DNA from: Papaver somniferum
Lineage: Eukaryota > Streptophyta > Magnoliopsida > Ranunculales > Papaveraceae
Direction: 5' to 3'
DNA length: 64,000 nucleotides
Assembly: GCF_003573695.1 (NCBI RefSeq)
Contig: NC_039362.1
Location: forward strand, 179,871,690 to 179,935,689
Position 1 is the first letter of the stretch, and each line of letters starts with the position of its first letter. Below are positions 11,688-24,598 of the stretch, one piece after another. The notes below the pieces were generated by a model. That model did not search any database. It saw only the letters and a program-made list of their open reading frames with translations, and was not told where the DNA came from. The translations under genes were made by a program, and so were the position numbers.

Positions 11688-12796
11688 ATTTTTGTTATAG
11701 GGAAAGCTAAAATATTTAGGGGGAAAGTTGACTTTCCGGTCAAACAAAATTGATCAAGGATGACTGGGGCAGATATAAATAAACTCAATAATCTTCCATT
11801 ACCCTGCCCGTGTTCAGCATTCCTCTTCCTCTCGCGCAGATATGTCTCCTTCATGAATTGATTGTTTTTTTCTTGTGGTCGGATCTTTCTTGAGTATATT
11901 GAAACAAAGACCAATTTTATCACTTTCCAATTAGATCAAGTTGCGATTAACCATCAGAATGCTAGAATAAATAAGTTTATGATCTTATCAAAATCAATCG
12001 CCATTCCCAGCGAGAACATGAACTTCCAAGTTTCAGTCCCTTTAACCTTAATTTATAGCACAATAATTAATTGGTATTAACTGATCACATGGTTAAATCT
12101 AGATTACTATAATGACCATGTCCTCGTCGAAATATGGTGGACAAAAATTGATGTTTAACGTAATGATCCTTCTTCGCTCTCTAGTAACCAGTTCTGGTAA
12201 TTTCTTAGTATTGAGGCCTCATATTACACATAGAAGGTAGTTGTCTTGCAGTTTGCATCATCTTTCGCATTTCCTGACCTTGGTATTCTCCTCGTTGTAT
12301 CATGTCGTACGTGCATCATCATGTTGGGTGATACACCTACAGTTTTCACTCACGTCCATCATCTATCGGCCACACCATTGTTTCATTTGTCATGTTGGAC
12401 TAGCAGTTCAGCTCAAGTTCTGTGATTTTCATAGGTACTGTTTTACATATTAATATGCATTCTTTGCATCTCGTTTTGGCATCTATCTGATTGAGGCCAT
12501 AACTGAGATTTTTCATACCATATTTAGTTCCTACTTGAATCTCAATCGAGGTTTTAGCCTTTTTGAAGTAAATCAGTGAATAAGCATAAAGCTAGAATGT
12601 TTATCGGGGATGACTTAAAGTCAATCAAAGGGGAAAGTAAAACATCAAGATTTTTCGTTTTAAGCATCAAGACGGGAGATAAGTGTGTTATTTCTTAAGT
12701 TTTTTTTTATTTCTGCCCTAATTTTCCATAATCAACTTTATTTGACCATATGTCAGCTTTCCCCATAAACTATTTAGCTTTCCCTATAACAAAAAT
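11688..12796. mobile_element. Non-autonomous DNA element with about 90-bp terminal inverted repeats
   Basis: The left end (ATTTTTGTTATAGGGAAAGC...) is matched by the reverse complement of the right end. Inverted similarity continues for about 85-90 bp and includes GGGGAAAG, GGTCAAA and GGGCAGA blocks. The interior of about 900 bp has only short frames. The target duplication is unclear: flanks look similar (GAAAGAAG versus AAAAGAAA) but are not an exact direct repeat. Long inverted repeats suggest a Mutator-like or similar cut-and-paste element, superfamily not settled. Confidence 0.7.
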
Positions 12797-12888
12797 TCAA
12801 AAGAAATGTAAAAAGCAAGCTGGACTCATTTGTATTTAGATATGTAAATTAGGTTATGATATAAATAAAACTTTTAGGTGCTACAGAA

Positions 12889-13265
12889 TCATAAAGGTTT
12901 TGATGGGAAATCCTGCCAGAGATTTTTTCTTATATCCGGGTGTGGTGGGCCATAAATACTTGTGAATAGCCATGATTGTTCAGGCGGTGGTGGAATAATC
13001 TTAGTATGAAGAAAATTTTGTGAGTGAAGTAGTATTTGGATGTTGAGGTTATCGTCCCACATTAGACATAGACCTCCTCTCCTTCCGATTTTAGGGACAG
13101 AGAGATGATTATGAAACTGAAGGTATTGTGCCAAGTTTCTCATATGATGATCGTTAGCTAAGGTTTCATAGAAGAATAAGATGTTGGGCTTATGAAGGGA
13201 AACTAGCCCGCGTAGATGTTGTATAGGTATTGGGTGGTTTATACCTCGAAAATTCCAAGCCTAAA
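12889..13265 (-). pseudogene. LINE ORF2 fragment: N-terminal endonuclease (EEP)
   Basis: The minus strand reads an L1-type apurinic endonuclease start: AWNFRG near 13245, the ETLAND segment with the catalytic Glu near 13160, GRRGGLCLMW near 13075, and SIYGPPH near 12950. A stop sits just before AWNFRG, and sequence similarity ends at about 12890. Only the first quarter of ORF2 is present, with no RT, so this is a 3'-missing relic. Confidence 0.75.
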
Positions 13266-13329
13266 TAGTCTTTATCAAAGGATTAGGCATAAAAAGTATA
13301 TATATATACAGATACAGAGGTGGAATAAT

Positions 13330-13465
13330 GCACTGGTAGATTTGTTAGGAAATTTAAATGGGCCTTTGTTTCTTAGGACGAAGGAGAGTGGGCTTAATGC
13401 GCTGGTAGATTTGTTAGGAATTTATATGGTCCCTGTTGCTTAGGACAAGGTAGAGTGGTCTTGGA
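13330..13465. repeat. Tandem duplication, 69-bp unit
   Basis: The unit beginning GCRCTGGTAGATTTGTTAGG starts at 13330 and 13399 and carries CTTAGGACRARG further on. The copies are about 80% alike by eye. Located just behind the LINE endonuclease relic. Confidence 0.8.
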
Positions 13466-13636
13466 GCAAGCCTAAGAAGGGTGTTATTATCGTGAACTTA
13501 ATGGAAATGTGAAAATTAGGCGCAGGCCCCAAACAAATAATATTTTCATTGTCAGGCCCATAATTAATTTTAGGTACCGTGACACCCATAATTATTTCTG
13601 TGACACCCATAATTGTATGAAATTATTAAAAATGTA

Positions 13637-14389
13637 TGCATGACAGATTATGCATCCGCATGACAGGTTATGCATCAGGGGTATAATTGGCAACGCAACT
13701 TGAATATAACATATCTAAAAATCCGCGCCTTGGAATTTAACAAATTTTATATCGTTGGAAATCTTTTTAAGAGAGCTACGCAACGAGTACAAACAAGAAT
13801 ATCAAATTTTTGTTTTTCACGAAAAAAATCGGAGGTGATCATCATTTTAGGCAAAATTTTCGAAAACTTGATACATAACCATTATGCAGCCACCAAAAAA
13901 GATGCATAACACATTCTGCAGACGCATAACGAATTATGCAACCATTTTCTCCACTGCGTAACAAATTATGCATTTGGATAACAAAGTTATGCATCTATAA
14001 CAAGTTATGTAATCATTGTTTTGGTTGATTCTAGTGCGTACATAAAAAAAATGATGCATAATGCAGTATGCATCCATATTTACGGATGCATGTCAGGTTA
14101 TGCATCTATTTTCTCGATGCATAATGGATTATGTAGCCATATTTTCGGACGCATAACATGTTATGCATCAATTTTCACATCTGCATAACATGTTATGCAG
14201 ATATTATTGTAGGTGCATGACAAGTTATGCAGTCTTTGTTTTTGTTGGTTTCAATAATAACAAAAAAGTTGTTGCATAACGAGTTATGCAACTGTTTTCT
14301 GGACTGCATAACAAGTTATGCAACAAATTTTGTAGATGCATAACAGGTTATGCATCCATTTTCATAGATGCATAAAAAATTATTCAACC
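13637..14389. repeat. Array of about 18 near-palindromes (TGCATAAC-n-GTTATGCA)
   Basis: Imperfect palindromes on the pattern GATGCATAACnnGTTATGCATC recur, among others, near 13637, 13657, 13872, 13901, 13921, 13953, 13976, 13996, 14052, 14085, 14116, 14147, 14181, 14212, 14272, 14304, 14335 and 14367. Spacing between them is irregular (about 10-220 bp, often near 32), so this is not a simple tandem repeat: half-sites are conserved while spacers differ. A 20-bp duplicated phrase (TGTGACACCCATAATT) lies just upstream. No protein-coding content. Confidence 0.85.
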
Positions 14390-17254
14390 ATTATGACCAA
14401 CACCAATACATCCGTAGCTTCCAAATCAACAACACCAACTCCTCAAACTCAGCTTATCCAACAAAATATAAACGGAAGAAAATGATAATCATCAAGACTC
14501 CTCTGTGCATACTACTACCCGGTTCAAGATCATAAATGGTTTATAATTTAAGAAAAGTCACTAACAAATAAACAAAAACAAAAGAAGATATGGCTTCATT
14601 ACTAATGCGATACTCAATGTTAAATCAATAGAAAGTACAACCAATGGAGTTTCTTCCTTTACCTGGAGACTCGAAGAGAAGAAATCTAAAAAAGTTGATC
14701 GGCCGAAATCTTCTCTAATGCCAACAAACACTACACCAAAAACAAAAACCAAATTCACATTTAATAAATAAATCCAAAAATTGTGCAAACCAACTACATA
14801 AGCTAAGAAAACAACTTTGTACTCTTTGATAAGAAAAGAAAACAGCAGCTTGGCAGTCGTCATCTTAACCGTTGTAATCCTTAATATCACTAGTACTATG
14901 AAAGAACATTTTCTTTGATTAGTCAGCCTCTGCAGGACCAACCGAAGACCCAAAATGTTTGTTAAAGGTGTGATCCTCAGGTTGTATCCCTTGTATGCAG
15001 TATAAAGCCAACACCGCGATGGATGTGAGCACTAGAAGACCAGAACGACGAATGCAATATGTATAGTTCGGTTATATTAGCAAAATCATTCTTCAGTATA
15101 TAAACCAAATCATGGCCAAGTTTAAAAACTCATTCAGGATTTTTAACAAACACCTGCGGGTTTTGATGGTGGTACACAAACCCGTGTCTTCCATTTTTAC
15201 CAGCAGCAACACCAACTCCTTGACTTGTTTCCGTGCACACCATTCAAGGCTACCATCAAACGTACCTTCTTTACTGTCTTCTTATACTATTTAAGGTTCA
15301 AACAAATCCAAAAAAATTCTTCTTCCCGGTTCTATAACCCCAAACCATCAACAGTAACTTCAACTCTTTCTTCTATATTTCTTCAAACACCGTCAAACCC
15401 CACTCAATGGAAACTCATCAATTCTCGACCAAATCCAAAAAGGAGTGATACCCAATTTCTGATTCCTACTCGTCTTCAATTCCATGTCCGGAAAATATCT
15501 ATCCTTCCTTTCCTTCTTGAATTCAGTTTAAAAAACTTGACAACAACAACTTGAATCCATTAATTGAAACGGGCATCATAAAAAATTCAACCTAGTTTCT
15601 TACAAGAAAAAAATCCTCCTCTAATGTTGTTATGGATTTGCTTCTGCTGCTGCTCTTTCTGCGAACATTTTTGTAATGTGTTGATTTCCTCTTCAAATCT
15701 CTCTTTCTCTCCCCGAAGAAAAGCGTACTTTCGCATTTTAAAGGAAAAAAAATCCACATAACTTAATTTCAAAAATCGTGGGTGTTAGAGAAATTTTTAT
15801 CCACGGAATGGGTGCGCGCCTGAAGTTCTGCAGCCGTGGGTTTGAGGGTAGGAAAAAACTGAGAAATGGGTCTGGTGGTAGTTTTCACTAATGGAAAAGA
15901 TGATTTTATTCGATGTAACCGAGGTTACTACAGATATCTACTTAAATGGGTTAGTAAATCTCAAAGAACATATAAATGTTTAGCACACAAAAACTAACAG
16001 CAGTGAAGGAAATATTATTGAGAACGAGCTCAATATATAACTACACATATTAGCTTACCCTAACTAATAGAGAAAAATAATAAATTGAATCTCTAAAAAC
16101 TTCTTATATTAGAAGATGGATACAAACAACAGTTATCATAATTGTACAAAAAAAACTTCCAGGACCTGCTACAACTTTAAACACTGAACACATTTTACTA
16201 GAATACATACATAGATGTTAATATGAATAAGTATTCAAGAGAAATTAAAACTTCAAGAGTGACGGTTAACTGAACTCAGAATGATTTAAATTTAATGAAG
16301 TATGGTAATCTATGATGTACTCTATCACCAGTAGGTTCAATTACATAATCTGGCTAACTTGCATAAGATATACTCTGGATAGAGAATATGTTGCCATAAG
16401 AGTTACAGAAACTGGTGAGAAAATAAAGCCTTGATTCTAAGATTAAAATAAAATTCCAAGAGAATTGAGTATAGATGCAGAATATGATAGCTAATATGGA
16501 TTCTCTAGGTGAGAGACTTGGGTAAATTAGAAAAAAGAACAGGAAATTACTAACGAAACAGATACTAGAAGGTGTTTTTCAAATGAAATCCATGTGAGAA
16601 TCTACAAACTACATATATTGATCAGATAAATGAAATGACTTGTAGACGATTAAGGTGTAGGTAAAGTTAGACAAAACAAAGCAATATAGAGATTAATACC
16701 CGGTCATATTATTATGATTAATCAAGCATAAAGAGTAATGAGAGACCACAGTGAGTTAAGAAGTTCTGGTATTAAACTAAGATTTAAAGAATGTAGGTAG
16801 GCCACGAACTTGCTCAAGTTGAAAAGAGAATGTAAAGATAAGAATGAAAGATATCGAATAATTATTCTAAATTTAGTTGTAACGGGTAAGGATTTAACAA
16901 TATAAATGTAGCGAATGCAAGGAGATTTCCTTGTATGTTTCACAAGAAATCCGTGAAAGGACTGATTTGATGCATTCAACAATTTATAGTATATATATTA
17001 ACGTGTTTTTCTACTTTCAACTTTATAAACAAAAAGGTTCTACTAAATTTTATTTGATATATATTTATGGCATTTTTTTATTGGTTTCCTTTTGCAATGA
17101 ATATCTTTTTTCGATATTGATTTCTGGTTAGAATATGCTTATTTACTATTAGTATGTGTTTGTGTATATAATACGGAAAAAAAAAAGTTTTAAAAAAATT
17201 AATCACGACAAAACCGATAATATATACTCATATTATCTTAATATATTTACTATG
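14390..17254. other. No gene recognised
   Basis: AT-rich. A 130-codon minus-strand frame (14561-14953) is hydrophobic from T-rich codons and has no recognisable domain or splice context. Other frames are shorter. Confidence 0.4.
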
Positions 17255-17575
17255 TGGATTAATACCTTAGTCATCAAACTATGTTGCTGTGTTAAAAACA
17301 AAGTTTCTCGTGATATGAATTTTCCTTTTTGCGTATAAAAATTTGCGAACAAAATATCTACATTGTTTTCATTCAAATCAATGAAGTGTTTTGATACTTA
17401 TGGTTTTGATAATTATAAAAGGCATCTATCTATCATATATATTGCTTATTCCTTGTTGTTTACGATTTAATCATTCATAAAAAAAGGTTTTGGGGTGTTT
17501 TTTTTGTGTAGATATTTTTCTATTTAACACAATAAGGGTTTTCTTTTGATATCCAAAACCGAATAAACAACATTT
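17255..17575. repeat. Dispersed direct repeat, copy A
   Basis: About 300 bp that recurs at 18345-18690. Shared blocks include ATGTTGCTGTGTTAA-like, TTTTCCTTTTTGSRTATAAA, TGAAGTGTTTTGA, ATTGCTTATT and CTTTTGATATCCAAAA, in the same order. Confidence 0.7.
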
Positions 17576-18344
17576 GGGGAAAAAGTTAAATGTAGGACAC
17601 CTATTGATTCAGATTCATATAGTCATATTACAAACATCTCTAATCAATTGTGTTCTGATTGTGGTGATATTGGTAGTTGTGATTCAGATTTGATTACAGA
17701 AGAAAAAAAATACCATATCTTTGGTTTGGGTTTCTTGATCTCAAATCTCATATTTTTCTGATTTTTTTTTTTTGAGTATTTTAATCTGATCTAACCTAAT
17801 TGGGTTTAAAATGCTTTTGGTTTGCAGAGAATCAATTTGATCCATGGAATCTGGCCAAACCTTCCATCAATTGAAAGAGAAAAAGAGTGAAAATTAACTC
17901 CAAAAGAGTAACTAAAGAATAAAAAATTCATAGCAAATTGTGAGGCTCAACTAAAATAGCCATACAACATCCATAGAGTCTCAAAAACAAAACAAATAAA
18001 CATCACAGTGTCAAATCTCGGACATTATCAACACCCACCACTCTCCATAATGGATTACCAAATTCGAATCTCTGATGAATAATACCTACAAGGCAGAATG
18101 TATTAAAAAATAGTTTAATTAAACACAAGTCATAAGAAGAAAGCTGATTATTATGACACACATAGATAAGAACAAAATTTAGGCTTGGGGAGTATGTATC
18201 TACTTTCTTCATCTGTTCTCCCCGCAAAAAGAAAAGGAAGGTAGACTATAGTTTCTGTTGATTAATATTTTTTCTTGGTAACATTTTCTACAGATAACTA
18301 ATTTAACTACAACCTAGTTTTGATTCCCATCATGTGAATGAGGA
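17576..18344. other. Spacer between direct repeats
   Basis: AT-rich; nothing recognised. Confidence 0.4.
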
Positions 18345-18690
18345 GCCAGGATACTCATGAAATTATGTTACTACGTTAATAATACAATCTATCATGATAT
18401 GATTTTTCCTTTTTGGATATAAAAAAGTTGCAAATTAGTATCTTTATTGTTTTCATTCAACTTATTGAAGTGTTTTGACATTTATGGTTGTGGTAATTAA
18501 AAAAGGCTATCCATCCCTCATGTATATTGCTTATTTCCTTGTTGTTTGCAATTAAGTCATTCAATACGAGTTGATTTCTCTGGTTATATAAAAAGAAAAA
18601 AGGTTTGGAGGAGTTTCTTTTGGTGGGCAGTTTTCTATCTAATGTAATAAGTTTTTTTTTCTTTTGATATCCAAAATCGAGTATAAGTCA
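18345..18690. repeat. Dispersed direct repeat, copy B
   Basis: Partner of 17255-17575, same orientation, about 1.09 kb further on. Diverged by substitutions and small indels, so the duplication is old. Confidence 0.7.
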
Positions 18691-18889
18691 GTGGATAAGA
18701 AAGCATTTGTAATTCAATTGAATGTATTTACTATGTTACCGAGAGACTTCAAATGTTAACGAAAATATATTCGATTCATTATATATATTGTAAATTAAAA
18801 TAGAATTTAATATACACATTCAATATTTCTTAAAATTATAGAATATGATAAAAACGGTAGAATGGTAAATCATTATTATTACTAATTAT

Positions 18890-19960
18890 TTGTCGTCTTG
18901 TGCTGCAGAGATTCACGAGCTTTTCTCGAGGGAAGAAAAACAAGAGTAAATGAAGAGATTTTATATAGTGTCGCGATCTAAACAATTTACCTCTCATGTT
19001 GTATTGGTATAATTGAGAACTTCGAGTAAATAAATAAAGAAATGAAAACGAATGTTGAGAAAAGAACTTTGCTTCAGAGAGAAAACCTAACCCCAAATCT
19101 TATTTTGATTTTCCATTCACTTAAATTGGCGGTTTTATTGTCCTCGATTCTTTTTCACAAAATGACAAGTCAATTCATGATAATAAGATCATTAGAAATT
19201 AGTTTTCTAACATAACTTAAAAGGAGCATATTACAGTGAGTATCAAGAGAAAAACACTACCATCTTGTTTTCCAGAGATTGATGAGTTTCTTAGAGAGAG
19301 AGAAAGAGAAACAAGAGGTGTTGTATAGTATCGATCTAAAAAATTTACTGCTCATGTTGTTTTGGTAAGACGAGAGCTTCGAGTAAAGAAAAAAAATACG
19401 GACGATTAAATCCAACAACAAATCTAATTTTAATTTAATCTACGCTTAAAATGGTGGTTCTATATTGCTCGAAAATATTTACAAACTGACAAGTTAGTTC
19501 ATGACAACCCGATTATTAGAATTCGTTTTGTAGCTTAACTTAAAAGGTGCTTATTACAGTGAGTATCAAAAGATCAATACAACCTTCTCGTGTTCCAGAG
19601 ATTCACAAGGTTTTCTTGGAGGGGGAGAAAACTTTAACCAAAAGAATACATATGATAGTGTCAATCTAAATTTTTTACCTCTCATGTTGTTCTGGTACAA
19701 ACGAGAACCTCAGGTAAATAAACAAAATAAAGACAACGGTAGAGAAGGAAGATTTGCTCTCGATAGGAAACCTAACCTCCAAATCGAATTTTAATTCAAT
19801 CTACACTAAAGATGGTAGTTCCATTTTTCTCGAATGTGTTTACAAACTGACAATTTATTTTATGAGAACAAGATATTTAATGTTGGTTTTCTATCTTAAA
19901 AGGAGCAAATTACGGTGACTAACAAGAGAAAAACTCCAACAAGGGAGAGATTATCTTTGA
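18890..19960. repeat. Tandem array, three copies of about 320-370 bp
   Basis: The anchor CAGAGATT starts near 18906, 19273 and 19596 (spacing 367 and 323 bp). It is followed in each copy by ATCTAAA, CTCATGTTGT, GAGTAAA/GGTAAATAAA, an AAATCTAATTTTAATT-like phrase, ACAAACTGACAA and TTACAGTGAGTATCAA. A fourth partial copy begins near 19910. No coding potential. Confidence 0.8.
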
Positions 19961-20099
19961 TGGATATATAACTAAAGTAAGTTCAAAAATCTAAATCCAA
20001 CACTCTGATTCCATTTTCTCCAGATTATACAATGACAAATATCTACAAAACCAACTAATTTTCCAAGAAAACACACCCACAGCTTCCTCTTCCATCCCA

Positions 20100-21450
20100 C
20101 AATGGATGCAAATGGCTTCACTCCTACCTATTTTCCGTCAATTCATTTTCCATTGTATCGGAAACGGTTTAGACACTCCTATCCAGGAAAATTGGATTCC
20201 TCAATTTCTAAACCTTGACCCCTCCCAATGCTACCCTACCCAATCAGTGTCTGATCTCATTGACCATCTTACAAGTAATTGGAATCATGAAAATCTCAAT
20301 CATCTCCCTCCTAATGTTGTCCAACACATCATCAATATACATCTACTCCTAGATAATCCCCCAGATACAATCATATGGGCGCATTCAAAATCAGGAAAAT
20401 ACACAACGACCTCTGGCTATAATTGGTTAATCCAACAAGATAACCTCTACAACCAAAGCCCCCTCCCCCAACCAAATTCCTGTGGACCCTACACTGTCCA
20501 CCCAAAATTCAGCTTTCTTGTGGAAAGTTATCAATGAAGGTCTACCAACCTTCTCTATCCTACACCAGATTAAACTCACTAATTCTAATCAATGCCCCAG
20601 TGCAACTCGGAAACAGAAATAGCCGAGCACATGCTTATTCACTACCCAGTAGCCGTCTCTACCTGGACCAACCTCCTATCTCGCATATATGCAAACTGAA
20701 ACAACCACCACACATCCAACATTCAGATAAATACTTAGACGAACATCTCTCAAATCCTTCAAGGCTCTAGCCATACACCTACAATGTCATCCTTCTGTTT
20801 CCTATTATGGAACCTGTGGATATCTAGAAATGAAGTCGTTTTCAGACAACAACATACGCCTCCGGACATTATTCTAGCTCTAACCTTGAAGCAGCAACAT
20901 GAATTTGAATGGATAAAACAGGTACTTCCACCGGTTATACCCGGGGAACCACCATCCAGGGCCAATTCTAATAATATCAGAGCAACAACAATGATTTAGC
21001 GGGATGGACCAGAACATATCAGGATTGGATAAAAATTAACACGGATGGTGCAGCCATAGGAAACCCAGGAATGACACGAGCATGCTTCACATGCAGAGAC
21101 TCAAATGCTCACATTTTATTCGCCCACGCACAACCTTTAGGAATCCCTTCAGTGCTAACGATAGAAACATGGGAAACATTGCTGGCAACACGAACGACAA
21201 CGAAACGCCAATGGCCAAAAGTTATCTTTGAAATGGATCGGAAAATGTGATGCGCTTCATAAAATCATCGGCGGAAGCTCTATGGTATATTGCGGAAATG
21301 ATTTCCGAAATCAAATAGAGATTGAAACAGATTCCTCTTTGTGACATACAACACAACTATAAGGAAGAGAACCAAACAGCAGATGTAATTGCAAATTATG
21401 CAACTGATGGAAGTGAAGAAGAAAACTTATCAACAACCATCTAGGATCAG
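20100..21450 (+). pseudogene. LINE ORF2 C-terminal fragment with RNase H
   Basis: Plus-strand pieces in three frames. First is a zinc-binding RT-associated segment (IIWAHSKSGKYTTTSGYNW at about 20369, then VINEGLPTF near 20527). Next is a linker (LLWNLWISRNEVVFR near 20801). Last is an RNase H domain opening WIKINTDGAAIGNPG near 21029 and closing with REaN-like KEENQTADVIANYA near 21365. Plant L1-type LINEs carry this RNase H after the zinc knuckle. Several frameshifts; the RT proper is missing. Confidence 0.8.
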
Positions 21451-21687
21451 GCAATCCCATCCTTTCTACACCAAATAATATCGAATGACTATATAGGTAC
21501 AACATCCCCGTATAATAGCAATTTAGTTTTGTTTCATGCTTATAAAAAAAATCGCTTTTAACTTTCAAAAACAAAAATATAAATTGATAAATTTAGTTTT
21601 GTTTCTGTTGTTTGCTATCTATGGTTTGTAACTTTCAAAAAAACAAAAGAGTACAAATAGGTTATTTAGTTGCTACTGGACAAAAAA

Positions 21688-21759
21688 GGTTCGTGGTGTA
21701 GTTGGTTATCACGTCTTCCTAACGCAGAGAAGGTCCCCAATTCGAACCTTGGCGAAACC
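21688..21759 (+). tRNA. tRNA-Val(AAC)-like, degenerate (probable pseudogene)
   Basis: 72 nt with the tRNA-Val D-arm (GTGTAGTTGGTTATCAC), anticodon loop CTAACGC (anticodon AAC), a TTCGAAC T-loop and an acceptor 3' strand CGAAACC, followed by a long T run that could end Pol III transcription. Faults: the 5' acceptor strand is one base short (GGTTCG), the anticodon stem has mismatches, and the T stem has two. Probably a decayed copy. Confidence 0.65.
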
Positions 21760-21885
21760 CTCTTTTTTTTTTGTTTCTTTCTGCAACCGGTTCCAGATAA
21801 TCAATACCCATCGACTTTATCCCACTAACTCCGCCAAAGTGTCTTCCAGCAAACTAACCTTGGCAGTGGTGGAACTAGTCAGAAA

Positions 21886-24598
21886 TGAGAGAAACAAATC
21901 AAGTAAGGGAGCCCCTTCTTGGTCATGATTCCTCACACCAATTAATCCATAAGAAATTAAGAATCCTTCATCTTCTCTAATTTTGCGTTTATACCTCGGC
22001 CATTTTCTTGCAAGATGGGGTGCAAGGTATATGAATGATAATATTGAATCTTCTCAAAAGTCAACCAATCTCTAATTTGCAACTTATCTTGATTCGTGGC
22101 TCATCAGTTTGATATGTGCAAGCTAATCTTATTGTTGTTTGCAGGATGTGGGAATTCTCAGTCGGTTTATACATGATCAACATTTGGCCGGATTCTTTAC
22201 TGCTTACCGCAGTATATGTAGTTGTGGAAGCTTCTTCTACGGCATTATTTGGTCCCATTATTGGGAAATTGGTGAATAGGCTTTCATATGTACAGGTATA
22301 CAGTTCATACTTGGTTTTCACTTCCAGTTCCCACATATAGAGCAGCAATTGATAGATTGCACTTGAATTGACCTTATATATGTCTAAAAGAATCGGTAGT
22401 TTAATTTCAGGTTCTGCGGTTGTGGTTGTTAACTCAGAATCTGTCCTTTATAGTTGCTGGAGTCACGGTGACTTGGTTACTGGTCCACTCAGGATTGAGA
22501 CTTTCAGGTTTTTCACTGTTTATTTCACTTGTTGTGTTGACAAATGTCTCCGGGGCAATCAGTACTCTTTCTACTCTTTCCGGGACTATCTTGGTTGAGA
22601 GAGAATGGTAATTAGCTTGATACTAGAATACTTTTCATTTGATTGCTTTGAATTCTCAGTTATTGAAGTTATATGGATGCAACAGGGTGATAGTGATTGC
22701 GAAAGGAGAACCTCCCAAAGTACTGTCAAACATGAATTCAGTTATTAGACGAATCGATTTAAGCTGCAAACTGTTCGCGCCTGTTGCTTCTGGTTTCATT
22801 ATCAGTTTTATATCGGTTGAGGCATCTGCTGTGGCTTTAGCACTATGGAATGTTACATCTGTTTGGTTACAGTACTGGCTTCTAAAGTCTGTTTATGATG
22901 GAATTCCAGCTTTAAGTGAGAACGATAGAAATACAAAAGCAAGATTTGAGCAAAAGAACCAAGTAGAAGTAAGTTCATCTGTTTCAACTGATACCGAGAT
23001 CTTGCTTTCTTACAAAGGAAGTAGTTCGGCATTAGAAGAACATAGTTGGAAACACAAAGTAACAAAACGTCTATCGAAAGTAGCTTTTTTTGATGCTTGG
23101 ATAGTGTATTTGCGACAAGATGTAGTGTTACCTGGAGTAGCTCTATCCTTACTTTATTTTAGCGTGCTCAGGTAACACTTGCCCATAACCAGGCCCTCAT
23201 TAGTAAACAAAATTCTGGCGTTGTTCTTTGTTCTCTAGATCCCGAGTCCTTAAAATGTGAACATTTATGACTGGTTTCAATTTGCAGCTTTGGTACGTTA
23301 ATGACAGCTACTCTGGAGTGGAAGGGCATACCGGCTTATGTTATTGGCATTGTGCGTGGAATCAGTGCTACCGTTGGTATTGCTGCAACTCTTTTGTACC
23401 CAATCTTACATTCACGTATTTCAACTCCGCGAACAGGATTATGGTCTATCTGGACTCAGGTATTCATGTTATTCGATGCCTTCTGAACATTTGCGTTTCT
23501 GTTTTCCTAGTAAGACAAACCAGCAAGAACTCTCAATGAATATGAGGTCATAATGTACCATATTCAAGCATGAAATTTCAGGCAGATTGGTACCATTGAA
23601 AGTGATCTGGATAGATTCAATACACAGATGTATAGTCATCAATTGGGGCTACTTTTTTGTAAAAAGAACTCCCAGATTAAATTTGTCAGAATACTAACTA
23701 ATCAATGAGAATCTGGTCCAAATCTCTAATCATAAACTTGTGATTGTAGTGGAGCTTTCTGCTACTATGCGCTGCTTCTGTATGGATTCAAAACAACAAT
23801 ATCCAGCATGGATGCTAATGGGTGGAGTCTCCGCATCACGGCTTGGGTTATGGATGTTTGATTTGTCTGTCATGCAACAAATGCAGGTAAAACTCATCCT
23901 CAAATTTTATATCCAGTTCGTTCTTGTACTTTGAATGTTGTTCTATAAGAATTTAGCCTATTGTAATGGAGCTTCCCTTCTCTACTTTACTATGTACTTC
24001 TGTAAGAGACAGTTTATACATGAAAACGGTGAATTTCATATATGTTAGATACTGGGTTTTTCTAAAGTCACTTTACATTGTCAATCTATGAGTAGGATCA
24101 AGTTCCTGACTCGGATCGTTGCATCGTTGGAGGAGTACAAAATTCTCTGCAGTCTATACTGCATCTCTTGTCATATGTTTCGGGTATAATCATCTCAAAC
24201 CCAGAGGTATAATTGCTATATATTAAGCCTTTTTCCAAGTTGAGTTCTTCAAAGCCGGCTTAAAATCTCAAAGATTGTACTAGATTATAATTGCAGAATG
24301 CTAACATTGATTTCTTCTCTTTTGATAATGTATTTAACAGGATTTTGGGAAGTTGACAATCTTATCTGTTTTATCTACGATGCTAGCTGCATTACTCTAC
24401 ACCTTCCATGTTTACCGTGTCAGGAAACACCTCTTTCACTTTAGAAAGTTGCGTAATGGTGAAAGTGGACAAGGCGAGCTCACTGAATTCCGTTTGTTGA
24501 TCCAAGTTAGCAATATTTACTCCAGTACTTTCTTCTCTTACAAATTTCCTGTATCCAAGAATACTTTGGACCATCTCTTACTTGCAACAACAAGTTAG
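21886..24598 (+). pseudogene. Ferroportin/IREG (SLC40) copy 1, two frameshifts
   Basis: Eight exons parallel those of the intact copy at 25695: about 21886-22016, 22145-22295, 22411-22607, 22686-23171, 23288-23459, 23750-23886, 24096-24206, 24341-24598. Exons 2-5, 7 and 8 keep frame and splice sites. Exon 1 has inserted bases near 21955 and runs into TAA before the conserved RLYLGHFLARW segment. Exon 6 is 137 nt instead of 138: one base is missing at the ATCCAGCATGG phrase and a TAA follows at once. The last exon lacks the early stop of copy 2 and keeps the family's RVRKHLFHFRK tail, then extends to 24598. Either frameshift alone would truncate the transporter, so this is a pseudogene unless the breaks are sequencing errors. 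Confidence 0.88.

Noticed and set aside
13637..14389. CRISPR-like array
   Set aside because: The repeats are short palindromes with irregular spacing in a plant genome; there are no uniform spacers or cas genes.
14561..14953. 130-codon minus-strand frame
   Set aside because: Hydrophobic because of T-rich codons, no domain, no splice or promoter context; likely chance in AT-rich DNA.
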